Positions 1 to 7,712 of a DNA stretch of 9,417 nucleotides are shown here, one piece after another; the stretch's first letter is position 1; each line of letters begins with the position of its first letter. A model generated the notes under the pieces. The model was not told the origin of the DNA, did no database searches, and was given only the letters and a program-made list of their open reading frames with translations. The DNA comes from a bacterium (lineage in GTDB: Bacteria; Desulfobacterota; Binatia; UBA12015). The stretch covers positions 1 to 9,417 of the forward strand of contig JAGWVP010000085.1 in NCBI GenBank assembly GCA_018970825.1. Direction: 5' to 3'. The position numbers and the translations under genes were made by a program.

Positions 1-64
1 AGGGATTACACGCGACGCGAAGGGTGACTGTCCCGCAGCCGATCGGAGCCGGCGGTGCACCCGG

Positions 65-144
65 GCGAGAGTGGCGGAACTGGCAGACGCACTAGACTTA
101 GGATCTAGCGGGCAACCGTGGGGGTTCGAGTCCCCCCTCTCGCA
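65..144 (+). tRNA. tRNA-Leu, anticodon UAG
   Basis: The sequence folds into a complete class II (long variable arm) tRNA. The acceptor stem is GCGAGAG (65-71) with CTCTCGC (137-143). The D-stem is GCG (74-76) with CGC (88-90). The anticodon stem is CTAGA (92-96) with TCTAG (104-108), around loop CTTAGGA with anticodon UAG at 99-101. The extra arm is CGG-GCAA-CCG (109-118). The T-stem is GGGGG (120-124) with CCCCC (132-136), around TTCGAGT. The long variable arm and A discriminator (144) fit leucine, and UAG reads CUA and other CUN codons. The 3' CCA is not encoded, because TTT follows. It lies upstream of tig on the same strand, separated by hairpins, so it is probably a separate transcript. 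Confidence 0.97.
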
Positions 145-159
145 TTTCACCGCGCGCTT

Positions 160-196
160 CCGGCCGGGCCTCCGGTCGTCCCGATGGCCCGGCCGG
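160..196 (+). terminator. Strong hairpin after tRNA-Leu, possible terminator
   Basis: An 11-bp perfect inverted repeat, CCGGCCGGGCC (160-170) and GGCCCGGCCGG (186-196), encloses a 15-base loop. It begins 15 bases after the mature tRNA end. No T-run follows, so a canonical intrinsic terminator is not shown. The position suggests 3'-end formation of the tRNA-Leu transcript, or a processing signal. Chance GC-rich pairing is less likely at 11 bp but not excluded. Confidence 0.45.
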
Positions 197-231
197 GGAG
201 CGCGATCGAATCGACGTCCGTCGAGCGTCCC

Positions 232-260
232 TTGAGGCGCCTTCCCGCCTCGGGTACGAC
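232..260 (+). promoter_or_regulatory. Candidate sigma70-type promoter for tig
   Basis: TTGAGG (232-237) and TACGAC (255-260) are separated by exactly 17 bases. Matches to the TTGACA/TATAAT consensus are 4 of 6 and 3 of 6. This would start transcription near 267, about 60 bases before the tig start codon. The match is weak and overlaps the hairpin at 239-269, so it is only a candidate. Confidence 0.22.
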
Positions 261-269
261 CGGGAAGGC
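239..269 (+). repeat. Inverted repeat in the tig upstream region
   Basis: The 9-bp arms GCCTTCCCG (239-247) and CGGGAAGGC (261-269) match perfectly around a 13-base loop. It is the second hairpin between tRNA-Leu and tig and ends 59 bases before the tig ATG. No T-run follows. It could be a terminator, a leader structure or an operator, and the sequence alone does not decide. A smaller 5-bp stem (CGCGA 270-274, TCGCG 279-283) lies right after it. Confidence 0.4.
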
Positions 270-328
270 CGCGAGAGTTCGCGCGCGCCGCCGGGGTCGG
301 CCCCGCGGCAGGAAGCCCGGCGAGGTCC

Positions 329-1621
329 ATGAAGGTCGAGATCGAGGAAGTCAGCCCCACGCGTCGCAAGATCGCCATCGAGGTTCCCGCGGAGCGCGTC
401 GCGAGCGAATTCGAGCGCGCCTTCCGCAGCGTCTCCCAGCGCGCCCGCATCAAGGGGTTCCGCCCGGGGCGCATCCCGCGGCCCGTGCTCGAGCGCTTCT
501 TCGGGGACGAGGTCCGCAACCAGGTCGCGACGATCCTCGTCCGCGAGGGGGTCGGCGGGGCGATCGAGGAATCGAACCTCCAGGTGGTCTCGCAGCCCGA
601 GCTCGACATCGGCACGCTCGCCGAGAACGAGGCCCTGCGCTTCTCGGCCATGGTCGACGTCCGCCCGGAACTCGGGGCGATCGACCTCGAAGGGCTCGCC
701 GCCGAGCGACCGGTCGTGCCGATCGGGGACGAGGAGGTCGACAAGGTCGTCGAGCAGTTGCGCCAGCGCTTCGCCGAGCTGGTTCCGGTCGAGGGCCGCC
801 CGGAACTCGCGCGAGGCGATTTCGCCAAGATCGACGTCGAGGTCTCCTGCGACGGCCGGTCGGTCGAGGGCATCGGTGCCAAGGGGGCGAACGTCGAAGT
901 CGGGGCGGGGGCGCTTCCGCCCGCCGTGGACGAGCGACTGTCGATCGCCCGGGTCGGGGAGACGTTCACCGCGGAGGCCCCGGCTCCCGAGGGAGCTCCC
1001 GAGGATCTCGCCGGCAAGGCCCTCGCGTGGCAGGTCACCGTCCATTCGATCGCGGAGCGACGGCTGCCCGAGGTGGACGACGAGTTCGCGAAGGACCACG
1101 GCGACTGCGAGACGCTCGGCGAGCTTCGAGAGAAGATCCGGGTCCAGCTCGAGCAGGACACTTCCCGTCGCGCCGACGCCGCGGTGCGGGAGCAGGTGGT
1201 CGAGCAGCTCCTCTCGCGCCAGTCGATCGACGTCCCGGCCTCGCTCGTCGAGCGCCGGATCGGAGAACTGCTCTCCGAGTTCAAGATGGAACTGCTCGGC
1301 CGCGGTCTCCAGCTCGCGAGCGACGAGCACGAGACCGAGGCGAAGGAAAAGCTCGCGCCGCGCGCGGAGCGCGACGTGCGGGTCGGCCTCCTGCTCGACG
1401 CGCTCGTTCGCCAGCTCGGGATCGAGGTGTCCGACGAGGATCTCGCCGAGCGCATCGGTCGCATCCTCGCGAGCGCCGGTCGCCACCGCGACCAGGTGCG
1501 AGAGCACTACCAGCACGAGCACGCGCGTGACGCGGTGCGTTCGGAGATGCAGCGGGCGGCTGCGCTCGAACGCGTGGTCGAGCGCGCCGCGGTGAGGGAA
1601 GCCGCCTCCGGGCCGGGCTGA
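329..1621 (+). CDS. tig: Trigger factor (ribosome-associated chaperone), divergent PPIase domain
   Basis: This 430-residue protein has the length and three-part layout of trigger factor, the cytosolic chaperone that sits at the ribosome exit tunnel. The N-terminal ribosome-binding domain carries the signature GFRPGRIP at 43-50, equivalent to E. coli GFRKGKVP. The FKBP-like prolyl-isomerase domain spans about 160-242, and the helical C-terminal arms about 243-425, with the recognisable segments IDVPASLVERRI (300-311) and VGLLLDAL (352-359). By alignment from memory, the isomerase pocket lacks its usual aromatics: V170, V179 and V200 replace phenylalanines, the usual tyrosine near 222 is absent, and W234 replaces another phenylalanine. 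Chaperone function is therefore more secure than isomerase activity. The ATG at 329 gives the expected N-terminus; GAGGT lies just upstream at 322-326, with unusually short spacing. The gene heads the clpP-clpX-lon cluster, 86 bases before clpP. Confidence 0.96.
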   Translation: MKVEIEEVSPTRRKIAIEVPAERVASEFERAFRSVSQRARIKGFRPGRIPRPVLERFFGDEVRNQVATILVREGVGGAIEESNLQVVSQPELDIGTLAENEALRFSAMVDVRPELGAIDLEGLAAERPVVPIGDEEVDKVVEQLRQRFAELVPVEGRPELARGDFAKIDVEVSCDGRSVEGIGAKGANVEVGAGALPPAVDERLSIARVGETFTAEAPAPEGAPEDLAGKALAWQVTVHSIAERRLPEVDDEFAKDHGDCETLGELREKIRVQLEQDTSRRADAAVREQVVEQLLSRQSIDVPASLVERRIGELLSEFKMELLGRGLQLASDEHETEAKEKLAPRAERDVRVGLLLDALVRQLGIEVSDEDLAERIGRILASAGRHRDQVREHYQHEHARDAVRSEMQRAAALERVVERAAVREAASGPG

Positions 1622-1631
1622 AGAACCCGCG

Positions 1632-1660
1632 TTGCCCGCCATTCCCCAAAGGTCTAGGAT
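1632..1660 (+). promoter_or_regulatory. Candidate sigma70-type promoter for clpP-clpX-lon
   Basis: TTGCCC (1632-1637) and TAGGAT (1655-1660) are 17 bases apart, each matching 4 of 6 consensus positions including the most conserved ones. Transcription would begin near 1667, giving a leader of about 40 bases before the clpP start. The site lies in the only sizeable gap between tig and lon (1622-1707), which suggests that clpP-clpX-lon can be transcribed independently of tig. No heat-shock element such as a CIRCE repeat is visible. Confidence 0.4.
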
Positions 1661-1695
1661 CCGAAGGTGATGACGAATTCGACGAAGCCATCGAG

Positions 1696-1710
1696 GGGAG
1701 GGCGGTCTTG
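1696..1710 (+). promoter_or_regulatory. Ribosome binding site fixing a TTG start for clpP
   Basis: GGGAGGG (1696-1702) is a strong Shine-Dalgarno sequence placed 5 bases before TTG at 1708-1710. This decides the start: the next in-frame ATG (1729) lies 21 bases downstream, has no comparable site, and would cut off the conserved LVPM segment of the ClpP axial loop. Confidence 0.75.
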
Positions 1711-2304
1711 AGGGGTCAATTGGTCCCGATGGTGGTCGAGCAGACCGGCCGCGGGGAACGTGCCTACGACATCTTCTCGAGGCTCCTGAAGGACCGGATC
1801 GTGTTCCTCGGGACCCAGGTGACCGACGAGATCGCGAACCTGGTGATCGCCCAGCTCCTCTTCCTGGAGTCGGAGGATCCCGAGAAGGACATCCACTTCT
1901 ACATCAACTCGCCGGGCGGATCGGTCTCGGCCGGCCTCGCGATCTACGACACCATGCAGTACATCCGGCCGCCCGTCTCGACGCTCTGCCTGGGGCAGGC
2001 GGCGAGCATGGGGGCCCTGCTCCTCGGTGCCGGGGAGAAGGGCAAGCGCTTCGCGCTCCCCTACTCGCGGATCATGATCCACCAGCCGCTCGGCGGGGCC
2101 CAGGGGCAGGCGACCGACATCGACATCCAGGCCCGCGAGATCCTGCGCATCCGCGAGCAGTTGAACAACATCATCGCCCGACACACCGGGCAGAGCCTCA
2201 AGCGGATCGAGAAGGACACCGACCGCGACTTCTTCATGACGGCCAAGCAGGCCGTCGAATACGGGATCGTCGACGAGGTGATCGTCGCCCGGAAGAAGGG
2301 CTAG
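1708..2304 (+). CDS. clpP: ATP-dependent Clp protease, proteolytic subunit ClpP
   Basis: This is the serine peptidase that forms the two-ring, fourteen-subunit chamber of Clp proteases and degrades proteins fed in by ClpX or related unfoldases. The 198-residue product is of normal length. The catalytic triad is S100 (in GQAASMGA), H125 (in RIMIHQP) and D174 (in DTDRDFF), each shifted by three from E. coli mature numbering. The oligopeptide-binding segment NSPGGSVSAG (67-76) is intact. The N-terminus MRGQLVPMVVEQT carries the conserved axial-loop motif and only a few residues to be removed on maturation, which supports the TTG start. The stop TAG is 8 bases before clpX, so the two are almost certainly co-transcribed and act as partners. 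Confidence 0.98.
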   Translation: MRGQLVPMVVEQTGRGERAYDIFSRLLKDRIVFLGTQVTDEIANLVIAQLLFLESEDPEKDIHFYINSPGGSVSAGLAIYDTMQYIRPPVSTLCLGQAASMGALLLGAGEKGKRFALPYSRIMIHQPLGGAQGQATDIDIQAREILRIREQLNNIIARHTGQSLKRIEKDTDRDFFMTAKQAVEYGIVDEVIVARKKG

Positions 2305-2312
2305 GGGGTTTC

Positions 2313-3566
<1,254 letters not shown>

Positions 3567-3577
3567 GAGGGGCCCGC

Positions 3578-6028
3578 ATGCTCTTCCGCAACGAGAAGGA
3601 CAAGAAGGACCCCGGCGGCGAGGATCCGGGAGGGCTGCGCGTCCCGCTGCTGCCCCTGCGGGACATCATCGTCTTCCCCCACATGGTCGTCCCGCTGTTC
3701 GTCGGGCGCCAGAAGTCGATCCGCGCGCTCGAAGAGGCGATGAACCGGCAGAAGTTCATCCTGCTCGCGGCCCAGAAGGACGCGAAGACCAACGAGCCCT
3801 CCGAGGCCGACATCTACGACGTCGGGACGCTCGGCACGGTGGTGCAGCTGCTCCGACTGCCCGACGGCACGGTGAAGGTGCTCGTCGAGGGCAAGAAGCG
3901 CGCCCGCATCCTGCGCTACGTGCCCAACGCCGAGTTCTTCCTGGTCGACGCCGAGGAGGTCGAGGAGGCCGTCGAGAGCTCGACCGAGATCGAGGCGCTG
4001 TGCCGCAGCGTGAACTCGACCTTCGAGAACTACGTCAAGCTGAACAAGAAGATCCCGCCCGAGATGATCATGTCGGTCGCCTCGATCACCGACCCCTCGC
4101 GTCTCGCGGACACGATCGTCGCGCACCTCGGAATCAAGCTCGAGGAGAAGGAAGCCCTGCTCGAGTCCTTCGATCCCGCGCAGCGGCTCGAGAAGGTCCT
4201 CGGGCACATGCGCAGCGAGATCGAGATCCTCGAGGTCGAGAAGCGCATCCGCACCCGCGTCAAGAAGCAGATGGAGAAGACGCAGAAGGAGTACTACCTC
4301 AACGAGCAGATGCGGGCGATCCAGAAGGAGCTCGGCGAGAAGGACGAATTCAAGAACGAGATCCAGGAGCTCGAGGAGAAGATCAAGGCCCGCAAGATGA
4401 CCGCGGAGGCCCAGGAGAAGGCCGAGAAGGAGCTCCGCAAGCTCAAGATGATGTCGCCCATGTCCGCCGAGGCGACCGTCGTCCGCAACTACATCGACTG
4501 GCTCATCTCGCTGCCCTGGAACGAGTTCACCGAGGACAAGCTCGACGTCTCCGAGGCCGAGAAGGTTCTCGAGGAGGACCACTACGGGCTCGAGAAGGTG
4601 AAGCAGCGGATCCTCGAATACCTGGCCGTCCAGAGCCTCGTGGGCGAGCTGAAGGGGCCGATTCTCTGCCTCGTCGGGCCTCCCGGCGTCGGCAAGACCT
4701 CGCTCGGCAAGTCGATCGCCCGCGCGACGGGGCGGAAGTTCGTACGCGTCTCGCTCGGCGGCGTCCGCGACGAGGCCGAGATCCGGGGCCACCGCCGGAC
4801 CTACATCGGGGCGCTTCCGGGCAAGGTGATCCAGTCGATGAAGAAGGCCGGGTCGAGCAACCCGGTCTTCCTGCTCGACGAGATCGACAAGATGTCGACC
4901 GACTTCCGCGGGGACCCGTCGTCGGCGCTCCTCGAGGTGCTCGACCCCGAGCAGAACACGACCTTCGCCGACCACTACCTCGACGTCGACTACGACCTCT
5001 CGAAGGTGATGTTCATCACCACCGCGAACAACCTGGAGCGCATCCCGCGGCCCCTGCAGGACCGCATGGAGATCATCCGGATCGCCGGGTACACGGAGAT
5101 CGAGAAGCTCAACATCGCGAAGCGCTACCTGGTCCCCAAGGTGCGCGAGCAGAACGGGCTCAAGGAGGGGAACCTCGAGTTCTCCGACAACGCGATCCTC
5201 GGCATCATCCGGCACTACACGAAGGAGGCGGGCGTCCGCAGCCTCGAGCGCGAACTCGCCTCGGTCTGTCGCAAGATCGTGCTCGAGGTCGTGAAGGGAG
5301 ACCGGGACGCGAGTTTCGTCGTGAACTCGAAGAGCCTGCAGAAGTACCTCGGACCCGAGAAGTTCCGCTACGGGCGGGCCGAGGAGGAGAGCAAGATCGG
5401 CACGACGACCGGTCTCGCGTGGACCGACCTGGGGGGAGAACTGCTCGCCACCGAGGTCGCGGTGGTCCCCGGCAAGGGCCGGCTCACGATCACCGGGCGA
5501 CTCGGCGAGGTCATGCAGGAGTCCGCACAGGCGGCGATGAGTTACGTCCGGTCTCGCGCCGACGACCTCGGGCTCGAGCGCGACTTCTACCAGAAGGTCG
5601 ACATCCACATTCACGTCCCCGAGGGAGCGACCCCGAAGGACGGGCCGTCGGCCGGCATCACTCTCGCGACGTCGCTCGTCTCGGCGCTCACCCGGATCCC
5701 CGTCCGGGCCGACCTCGCGATGACCGGCGAGGTCACGCTGCGCGGCAGCGTTCTCCCGATCGGCGGGCTGAAGGAGAAGGTGCTCGCCGCTCACCGCGGC
5801 GGGATCAAGCACGTCCTGATCCCGGTCGAGAACGAAAAGGACATCTCCGAGATCCCTCCGGCCGTCCTGAAGAGCGTCACGATCGAGCTCGTCCAGCACA
5901 TGGACGAAGTGCTTCGGAAGGCGCTCGTCCTCGAGGACCCCGAGAGCTTCATGAAGAAGAAGGCCGAGCCGGTCGCGGAGGCCGGGTTCGTGCCGCCTCC
6001 GACTCCGACCGACGTCGTGACCCACTGA
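3578..6028 (+). CDS. lon: ATP-dependent protease Lon (LonA type)
   Basis: Lon is a cytosolic homohexamer that joins an AAA+ unfoldase and a Ser-Lys peptidase in one chain and degrades misfolded and short-lived regulatory proteins. The 816-residue product has the LonA N-domain starting at VPLLPLRDIIVFPHM (22-36), and a charged coiled-coil-like region at about 205-295. The ATPase has Walker A GPPGVGKT (367-374), pore loop around Y409, Walker B VFLLDEIDK (430-438), arginine finger R496 and sensor 2 R554. The peptidase has catalytic S691 (in PKDGPSAG) and K734 (in GGLKEK), 43 residues apart as in E. coli. The C-terminus has a short proline-rich tail (about 795-816) beyond the E. coli end. GAGAGGGG (3565-3572) precedes the ATG at 3578 by 5 bases. 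The frame is open far upstream inside clpX, but the ATG fits the family. Confidence 0.98.
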   Translation: MLFRNEKDKKDPGGEDPGGLRVPLLPLRDIIVFPHMVVPLFVGRQKSIRALEEAMNRQKFILLAAQKDAKTNEPSEADIYDVGTLGTVVQLLRLPDGTVKVLVEGKKRARILRYVPNAEFFLVDAEEVEEAVESSTEIEALCRSVNSTFENYVKLNKKIPPEMIMSVASITDPSRLADTIVAHLGIKLEEKEALLESFDPAQRLEKVLGHMRSEIEILEVEKRIRTRVKKQMEKTQKEYYLNEQMRAIQKELGEKDEFKNEIQELEEKIKARKMTAEAQEKAEKELRKLKMMSPMSAEATVVRNYIDWLISLPWNEFTEDKLDVSEAEKVLEEDHYGLEKVKQRILEYLAVQSLVGELKGPILCLVGPPGVGKTSLGKSIARATGRKFVRVSLGGVRDEAEIRGHRRTYIGALPGKVIQSMKKAGSSNPVFLLDEIDKMSTDFRGDPSSALLEVLDPEQNTTFADHYLDVDYDLSKVMFITTANNLERIPRPLQDRMEIIRIAGYTEIEKLNIAKRYLVPKVREQNGLKEGNLEFSDNAILGIIRHYTKEAGVRSLERELASVCRKIVLEVVKGDRDASFVVNSKSLQKYLGPEKFRYGRAEEESKIGTTTGLAWTDLGGELLATEVAVVPGKGRLTITGRLGEVMQESAQAAMSYVRSRADDLGLERDFYQKVDIHIHVPEGATPKDGPSAGITLATSLVSALTRIPVRADLAMTGEVTLRGSVLPIGGLKEKVLAAHRGGIKHVLIPVENEKDISEIPPAVLKSVTIELVQHMDEVLRKALVLEDPESFMKKKAEPVAEAGFVPPPTPTDVVTH

Positions 6029-6059
6029 GGCCCGGGGGGCGGAGCGCCCCCGGGGCCTC
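6027..6059 (+). terminator. GC-rich stem-loop overlapping the lon stop codon
   Basis: Arms GAGGCCCGGGGGGC (6027-6040) and GCCCCCGGGGCCTC (6046-6059) pair over 14 positions with one mismatch and a 5-base loop, GGAGC. The left arm begins inside the lon TGA (6026-6028). Only GGGAAACG follows, with no T-run, so it is a probable 3'-end or transcript-stabilising structure for the clpP-clpX-lon message rather than a textbook intrinsic terminator. Confidence 0.65.
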
Positions 6060-6191
6060 GGGAAACGACTGTCGCCCGACGGCGGTTGCAGTGCAGTCGG
6101 GTCACGGCCCCTCCGTCCTGCCGGCGCGGTCGACCTGCCCGGGGGAAGCTTCGTCGCCGAGTCGCGGCGGCTCGGGACCGTCAGCCCCGGA

Positions 6192-6220
6192 TTGAAGTGC
6201 GTCCCCGACCCTGATAGCGA
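6192..6220 (+). promoter_or_regulatory. Weak candidate promoter for the HU gene
   Basis: TTGAAG (6192-6197) is followed 17 bases later by TAGCGA (6215-6220). The -35 match is fair (4 of 6) but the -10 match is poor (2 of 6). The 216-base gap after lon (6029-6244) and the stem-loop at its start imply that the HU gene has its own promoter, and this is the best-spaced candidate I see. The rest of the gap holds only short inverted repeats: CCCGAC 6075-6080 with GTCGGG 6096-6101, and CCGAG 6157-6161 with CTCGG 6171-6175. Confidence 0.18.
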
Positions 6221-6244
6221 AGGCGCCGGATAGGGGGGCGAACG

Positions 6245-6517
6245 ATGACCAAGGCAGACCTGATCGACGCGGTGGCGACCAAGATCGACCTCCCGAAGAC
6301 GACCGCCGAGCGGGCCGTCAACCTGATCTTCGACGACATCGTCGCGGCCTTGAAGGCGACCGGGAAGGTCAACATCTCGGGCTTCGGCACGTTTTCGGTC
6401 TCGGAGCGCAAGGCGCGCCAGGGCCGCAACCCGAAGACCGGCGAGACGATCGACATTCCCGCCTCCCGGGCGGCCAAGTTCAAGCCCGGCAAGGTGCTGA
6501 AGGACTCGCTGAACTGA
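6245..6517 (+). CDS. hup: HU-family DNA-binding protein
   Basis: This 90-residue protein is a full-length HU: a dimeric, largely sequence-independent DNA-bending protein of the nucleoid. The N-terminal helices begin MTKADLIDAVA, the central strand holds the signature ISGFGTF (44-50), and the flexible arm carries RNPKTGE with the DNA-intercalating proline P63. IHF subunits share this fold, but the uniform GRNPKTGETIDIPA arm and the absence of IHF-specific features favour HU. AGGGGGG (6232-6238) lies 6 bases before the ATG. The gene follows lon, a common arrangement in proteobacteria; in E. coli HU is itself a Lon substrate, although co-regulation here is only inferred. No strong terminator is visible between its stop and tRNA-Val, so read-through into the tRNAs is possible. 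Confidence 0.95.
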   Translation: MTKADLIDAVATKIDLPKTTAERAVNLIFDDIVAALKATGKVNISGFGTFSVSERKARQGRNPKTGETIDIPASRAAKFKPGKVLKDSLN

Positions 6518-6553
6518 TCCGAGTCCTCGCTCGCGGGGCGGGGTGGGCCGGTC

Positions 6554-6626
6554 GGGCGGTTAGCTCAGCTGGCAGAGCATCGGCCTTACAAGCCGGGGGT
6601 CATCCGTTCGATCCGGATACCGCCCA
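6554..6626 (+). tRNA. tRNA-Val, anticodon UAC
   Basis: A complete cloverleaf is visible. The acceptor stem is GGGCGGT (6554-6560) with ACCGCCC (6619-6625). The D-stem is GCTC (6563-6566) with GAGC (6575-6578). The anticodon stem is TCGGC (6580-6584) with GCCGG (6592-6596), around loop CTTACAA with anticodon UAC at 6587-6589. The variable loop is GGGTC. The T-stem is ATCCG (6602-6606) with CGGAT (6614-6618), around TTCGATC. The discriminator is A6626 and CCA is not encoded. It starts 36 bases after the HU stop codon. Confidence 0.97.
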
Positions 6627-6666
6627 GTCCTCCCCCCGATCCTTGCCGAGCCCTCGGGCGACTGTT

Positions 6667-6680
6667 AGTCCCACGGGACT
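6667..6680 (+). repeat. Short inverted repeat just before tRNA-Asp
   Basis: AGTCCC (6667-6672) and GGGACT (6675-6680) are exact complements separated by two bases, ending 3 bases before the tRNA-Asp 5' end. It would form a small hairpin in a tRNA-Val/tRNA-Asp precursor, or could be a DNA site. It is short enough to be chance. Its role, if any, might be in precursor processing. Confidence 0.35.
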
Positions 6681-6683
6681 TGC

Positions 6684-6757
<74 letters not shown>

Positions 6758-6780
6758 CTGTTCAACTTGCCAAGGTAAAG

Positions 6781-6815
6781 GATCGGCTTCGATCGGAGGG
6801 GTGACGCCCCGGTCG
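6781..6815 (+). promoter_or_regulatory. Structured leader of rplM-rpsI
   Basis: Two alternative stems can form in the 72-base leader between tRNA-Asp and rplM. The first is a small hairpin, GATCG (6781-6785) with CGATC (6790-6794), around GCTT. The second is longer: CGATCGG (6790-6796) with CCGGTCG (6809-6815), seven pairs including one G-U, containing an inner GG/CC pair. They share bases 6790-6794, so they exclude each other. The second ends 14 bases before the ATG and just ahead of the AGGGGAG ribosome binding site (6820-6826). In E. coli, L13 represses its own operon through the leader. Similar control here is an inference. Confidence 0.35.
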
Positions 6816-6829
6816 TCGCAGGGGAGCCC

Positions 6830-7276
6830 ATGGGATCGAAGACGACGGTGGTGAGCCGGGAAGATGCGCTGGCGCAGCGGCAGTGGTACGTGATCGATGC
6901 CGACGGCCGGGCGCTCGGCCGCCTCGCGACCCAGGCCGCGGGGCTCCTTCGTGGAAAGGGCAAGCCGATCTTTTCCCCGCACATCGACTGCGGGGACTTC
7001 GTCATCGTGGTGAACGCCTCGAAGGTGAAGCTGACCGGCGGCAAGGCGAAGGACAAGATCTACTACCGCCACTCGGAGTATCCCGGCGGCCTGCGGGCCA
7101 CGGCGGCCGGCAAGCTGCTCGACGAGCGGCCGGAGCGCATGCTCCGCGAGGCGATCGCGGGCATGCTGCCGAAGAACCGTCTCGGCAAGCGACTCATCAC
7201 GAAGCTCAAGATCTATCGGGGCAGCGAGCATCCCCACGGCGCGCAGCAGGCGGTCGCGGTCGGGGCGAAGGACTGA
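6830..7276 (+). CDS. rplM: 50S ribosomal protein L13
   Basis: L13 is an early-assembling protein of the large ribosomal subunit that binds 23S rRNA. The 148-residue product matches the family over its whole length: WYVIDADGRALGRLAT (19-34), then PHIDCGDFVIVVNA (50-63), and the family hallmark GMLPKNRLG followed by LKIYRGSEHPHGAQQ near the C-terminus. It is a few residues longer than the usual 142, with the extra residues at the N-terminus. The ATG at 6830 is preceded by AGGGGAG (6820-6826). It is followed by rpsI after only 3 bases, the standard L13-S9 operon. Confidence 0.98.
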   Translation: MGSKTTVVSREDALAQRQWYVIDADGRALGRLATQAAGLLRGKGKPIFSPHIDCGDFVIVVNASKVKLTGGKAKDKIYYRHSEYPGGLRATAAGKLLDERPERMLREAIAGMLPKNRLGKRLITKLKIYRGSEHPHGAQQAVAVGAKD

Positions 7277-7279
7277 TTC

Positions 7280-7678
7280 ATGGCTGAGCGAGCGCAGGCG
7301 CATCGGGCGACGGGCAAGAGGAAGACGGCGGTCGCCCAGGTGAGGCTCCTCCCCGGAGACGGGCGGATCCTCGTCAACGAGCGTGCCATCGAGGAGTACT
7401 TCGGTCGCGAGACCTCCCGCATGATCGTGAACCAGCCCTTCGAGGTGTCCGAGCTCCTCGGTCGCTGGGACGTCGCGGTCCGCGTCCGCGGCGGCGGCGT
7501 GTCCGCCCAGGCTTCCGCGATCCGCCACGGCATCGCGCGGGCCCTGCTCGAAGCCGACGGCGCGCTCCGCCCGGCCTTGAAGAAGGCCGGCTACCTGACG
7601 CGCGATTCCCGCGAGGTCGAGCGCAAGAAGTACGGGCGCCACAAGGCGCGCAAGCGGCCGCAGTACTCGAAGCGCTGA
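7280..7678 (+). CDS. rpsI: 30S ribosomal protein S9
   Basis: S9 is a small-subunit protein whose C-terminal tail reaches the decoding site and contacts P-site tRNA. The 132-residue product shows the family pattern: TGKRKTAVAQVRLLPGDG (11-28), the central RVRGGGVSAQASAIRHGIAR segment, and the very basic tail RKKYGRHKARKRPQYSKR ending in the conserved SKR. The ATG at 7280 is 3 bases after the rplM stop, with its ribosome binding site GAAGGA (7267-7272) inside the end of rplM, so the two are translated from one message. It ends 54 bases from the convergent lptG stop. Confidence 0.98.
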   Translation: MAERAQAHRATGKRKTAVAQVRLLPGDGRILVNERAIEEYFGRETSRMIVNQPFEVSELLGRWDVAVRVRGGGVSAQASAIRHGIARALLEADGALRPALKKAGYLTRDSREVERKKYGRHKARKRPQYSKR

Positions 7679-7684
7679 GCCGAC

Positions 7685-7703
7685 CCGGCGCTTCTCGCGC
7701 CGG
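7685..7703 (+). terminator. Hairpin after rpsI, probable terminator
   Basis: A perfect 7-bp stem, CCGGCGC (7685-7691) with GCGCCGG (7697-7703), encloses loop TTCTC. It starts 6 bases after the rpsI stop. It is followed by AACGTTT, a short T-run a few bases off, so it is a plausible intrinsic terminator of rplM-rpsI. Confidence 0.6.
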
Positions 7704-7712
7704 AACGTTTGG

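Noticed and set aside
98..1642. Long frames opposite and alongside tig (minus 98-1642, plus 118-1530)
   Set aside because: Both are low-complexity Arg/Gly/Pro- or Asp/Leu/Arg-rich shadows of tig. They would also run through the tRNA-Leu gene. tig itself matches a known family over its full length.
1729..1731. ATG as the clpP start
   Set aside because: It lacks a ribosome binding site comparable to GGGAGGG and would remove the conserved LVPM motif. TTG at 1708 is better supported.
6029..6244. A possible small gene or regulatory RNA in the lon-hup gap
   Set aside because: I see no convincing start, ribosome binding site or promoter-terminator pair for a separate gene, only short inverted repeats expected in GC-rich DNA.
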